A stretch of DNA of 64,000 bases from Evtepia gabavorous (lineage in GTDB: Bacteria; Bacillota; Clostridia; Oscillospirales; Oscillospiraceae), in assembly GCF_003425665.1 (NCBI RefSeq), contig NZ_QQRQ01000002.1, forward strand, positions 62,001 through 126,000. The letters run 5' to 3'. Every line of letters starts with the position of its first letter. Position 1 is the stretch's first letter. Below, one piece after another: positions 63,314 through 64,000 of this stretch. The notes beneath the pieces were generated by a model. That model ran no database searches. It saw only the letters and a list, made by a program, of their open reading frames with translations, and was not told where the DNA came from. The position numbers were made by a program, and so were the translations under genes.

Positions 63314-64000
63314 TTATGCGTCGTAGTTGCCGTTTCCGTTGTTCCACTTCCAGTCCCTGATCTCCGGCAGGTCCTGTCCGTGTTCGGCAATATACTGCTT
63401 GTGCTCCACCAGCTTGTCCTGCAACTGCTGGATGAGGAAAGCGCCCCGGGTGCCCAGCTTCTCCGGCAGCAGATGGATGACATCCATGGTCAGGTGGAAA
63501 CGGTCCAGGTTGTTGAGCACCCGCATGTCGAAGGGGGTGGTGATGGTACCCTCTTCGATATAGCCCCGGACGTGGAGATTCTTGTTCTTCCGGCGGTAGG
63601 TGAGCTCATGGATCAGAGAGGGGTAGCCGTGGAAGGTGAAGAGGATGGGCTTGTCCTGGGTAAAGAGCATGTCATACTGGGAGTCGGACAGGCCGTGGGG
63701 GTGCTGGGTGTTGGACTGGAGGCGCATCAGGTCCACCACGTTGATGACCCGAACCTTCAGATCGGGGAAATGGTGGCGGAGGATGGTGACCGTGGCCAGG
63801 GTCTCCAGCGTGGGGGTGTCACCACAGCAGGCCAGTACCACGTCAGGTTCCTGCCCCTGGTCATTGGAGGCCCACTGCCAGATGCCGATGCCCTGGGTGC
63901 AGTGCTTCACCGCCTGCTCCATGGTCAGCCATTGAGGGCGGGGATGCTTGGAGGTGACCAGCACATTCACATAGTTCCGGCTGGCAATGCAGTGGTTGAA
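63314..64000 (-). CDS. xpkA: Xylulose-5-phosphate/fructose-6-phosphate phosphoketolase, C-terminal part (partial)
   Basis: 228 residues of the C-terminal end; the frame is open to the right edge. [50 protein letters not shown] and [15 protein letters not shown] are hallmark phosphoketolase sequences, followed by [15 protein letters not shown] and the end with IRDWKW. Splits xylulose 5-phosphate to acetyl phosphate and glyceraldehyde 3-phosphate using thiamine diphosphate. The thiamine site is beyond the window. Confidence 0.95.
   Translation of the reverse strand, partial: FNHCIASRNYVNVLVTSKHPRPQWLTMEQAVKHCTQGIGIWQWASNDQGQEPDVVLACCGDTPTLETLATVTILRHHFPDLKVRVINVVDLMRLQSNTQHPHGLSDSQYDMLFTQDKPILFTFHGYPSLIHELTYRRKNKNLHVRGYIEEGTITTPFDMRVLNNLDRFHLTMDVIHLLPEKLGTRGAFLIQQLQDKLVEHKQYIAEHGQDLPEIRDWKWNNGNGNYDA

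Overview
The window looks like a chromosomal segment of a GC-rich (roughly 60% GC), anaerobic, spore-forming Clostridia, most likely of the Oscillospiraceae (Flavonifractor / Lawsonibacter / Pseudoflavonifractor-like). The evidence is the Firmicutes-type ribosomal super-operon with zinc-ribbon S14, L24 and L36, strong AGGAGG ribosome binding sites, oxygen-sensitive radical enzymes, dipicolinate synthase genes (spores), a monoderm-style SLH surface protein, and a phosphoketolase. Genus is inferred, not demonstrated.

Layout. (1) 1-7091: the end of a pseudouridine-5'-phosphate glycosidase gene, then a LysR regulator divergent from a five-gene operon: class III aminotransferase, lactonase-like metallo-beta-lactamase protein, a glycyl radical enzyme (GRE) whose catalytic part and glycyl-radical domain are two separate genes, and its radical-SAM activase. 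This is the most unusual part of the window. (2) 7152-7793: two small unknown genes on the minus strand. (3) 7936-24127: a long S10-spc-alpha ribosomal operon (rpsJ to rplQ) with secY, adk, map, a KOW protein, infA and rpoA. It is tightly packed except for three structured gaps. (4) 24215-33565: a flavodoxin-fold reductase, a cytidylate-kinase-like protein, then rpoB-rpoC, which sit downstream of rplQ instead of in the usual rplJL-rpoBC place. (5) 33627-42660: murB, an unknown gene, a two-component system with an FtsX-type ABC transporter, dipicolinate synthase dpaAB, and an XRE regulator fused to a desulfoferrodoxin-like domain. (6) 42712-46277: biotin operon bioY-bioB-bioD-bioA without bioF. 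(7) 46372-56260: rhodanese plus CoA-disulfide-reductase-like enzyme, a UvrD-type helicase, a YfcE-type phosphodiesterase, a multi-cysteine protein, a very Cys/Gly-rich small protein, tRNA-Arg, a DnaQ-BRCT protein and an SLH surface protein. (8) 56307-58000: tRNA-Gln followed by a small decayed phage-like patch (pentapeptide-repeat gene, frameshifted DUF6378-like pseudogene, small unknown gene). (9) 58035-64000: ZIP metal transporter with a palindromic operator, MATE transporter, SugE/Gdx-type exporter behind a terminator-containing leader, HxlR regulator, glycine-riboswitch-controlled AGCS symporter, and the end of a phosphoketolase gene running off the right edge.

How the parts relate. The LysR gene and the GRE operon form one regulatory unit, probably an anaerobic catabolic pathway in which a thiyl-radical eliminase feeds or receives a product from an aminotransferase. 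The ribosomal block carries translation, secretion and transcription core genes with probable autoregulatory RNA structures. The rest is housekeeping and membrane transport, with good sigma-A type promoters and intrinsic terminators bounding most transcription units. Coordinates of starts were chosen from ribosome binding sites; several start codons are TTG or GTG.
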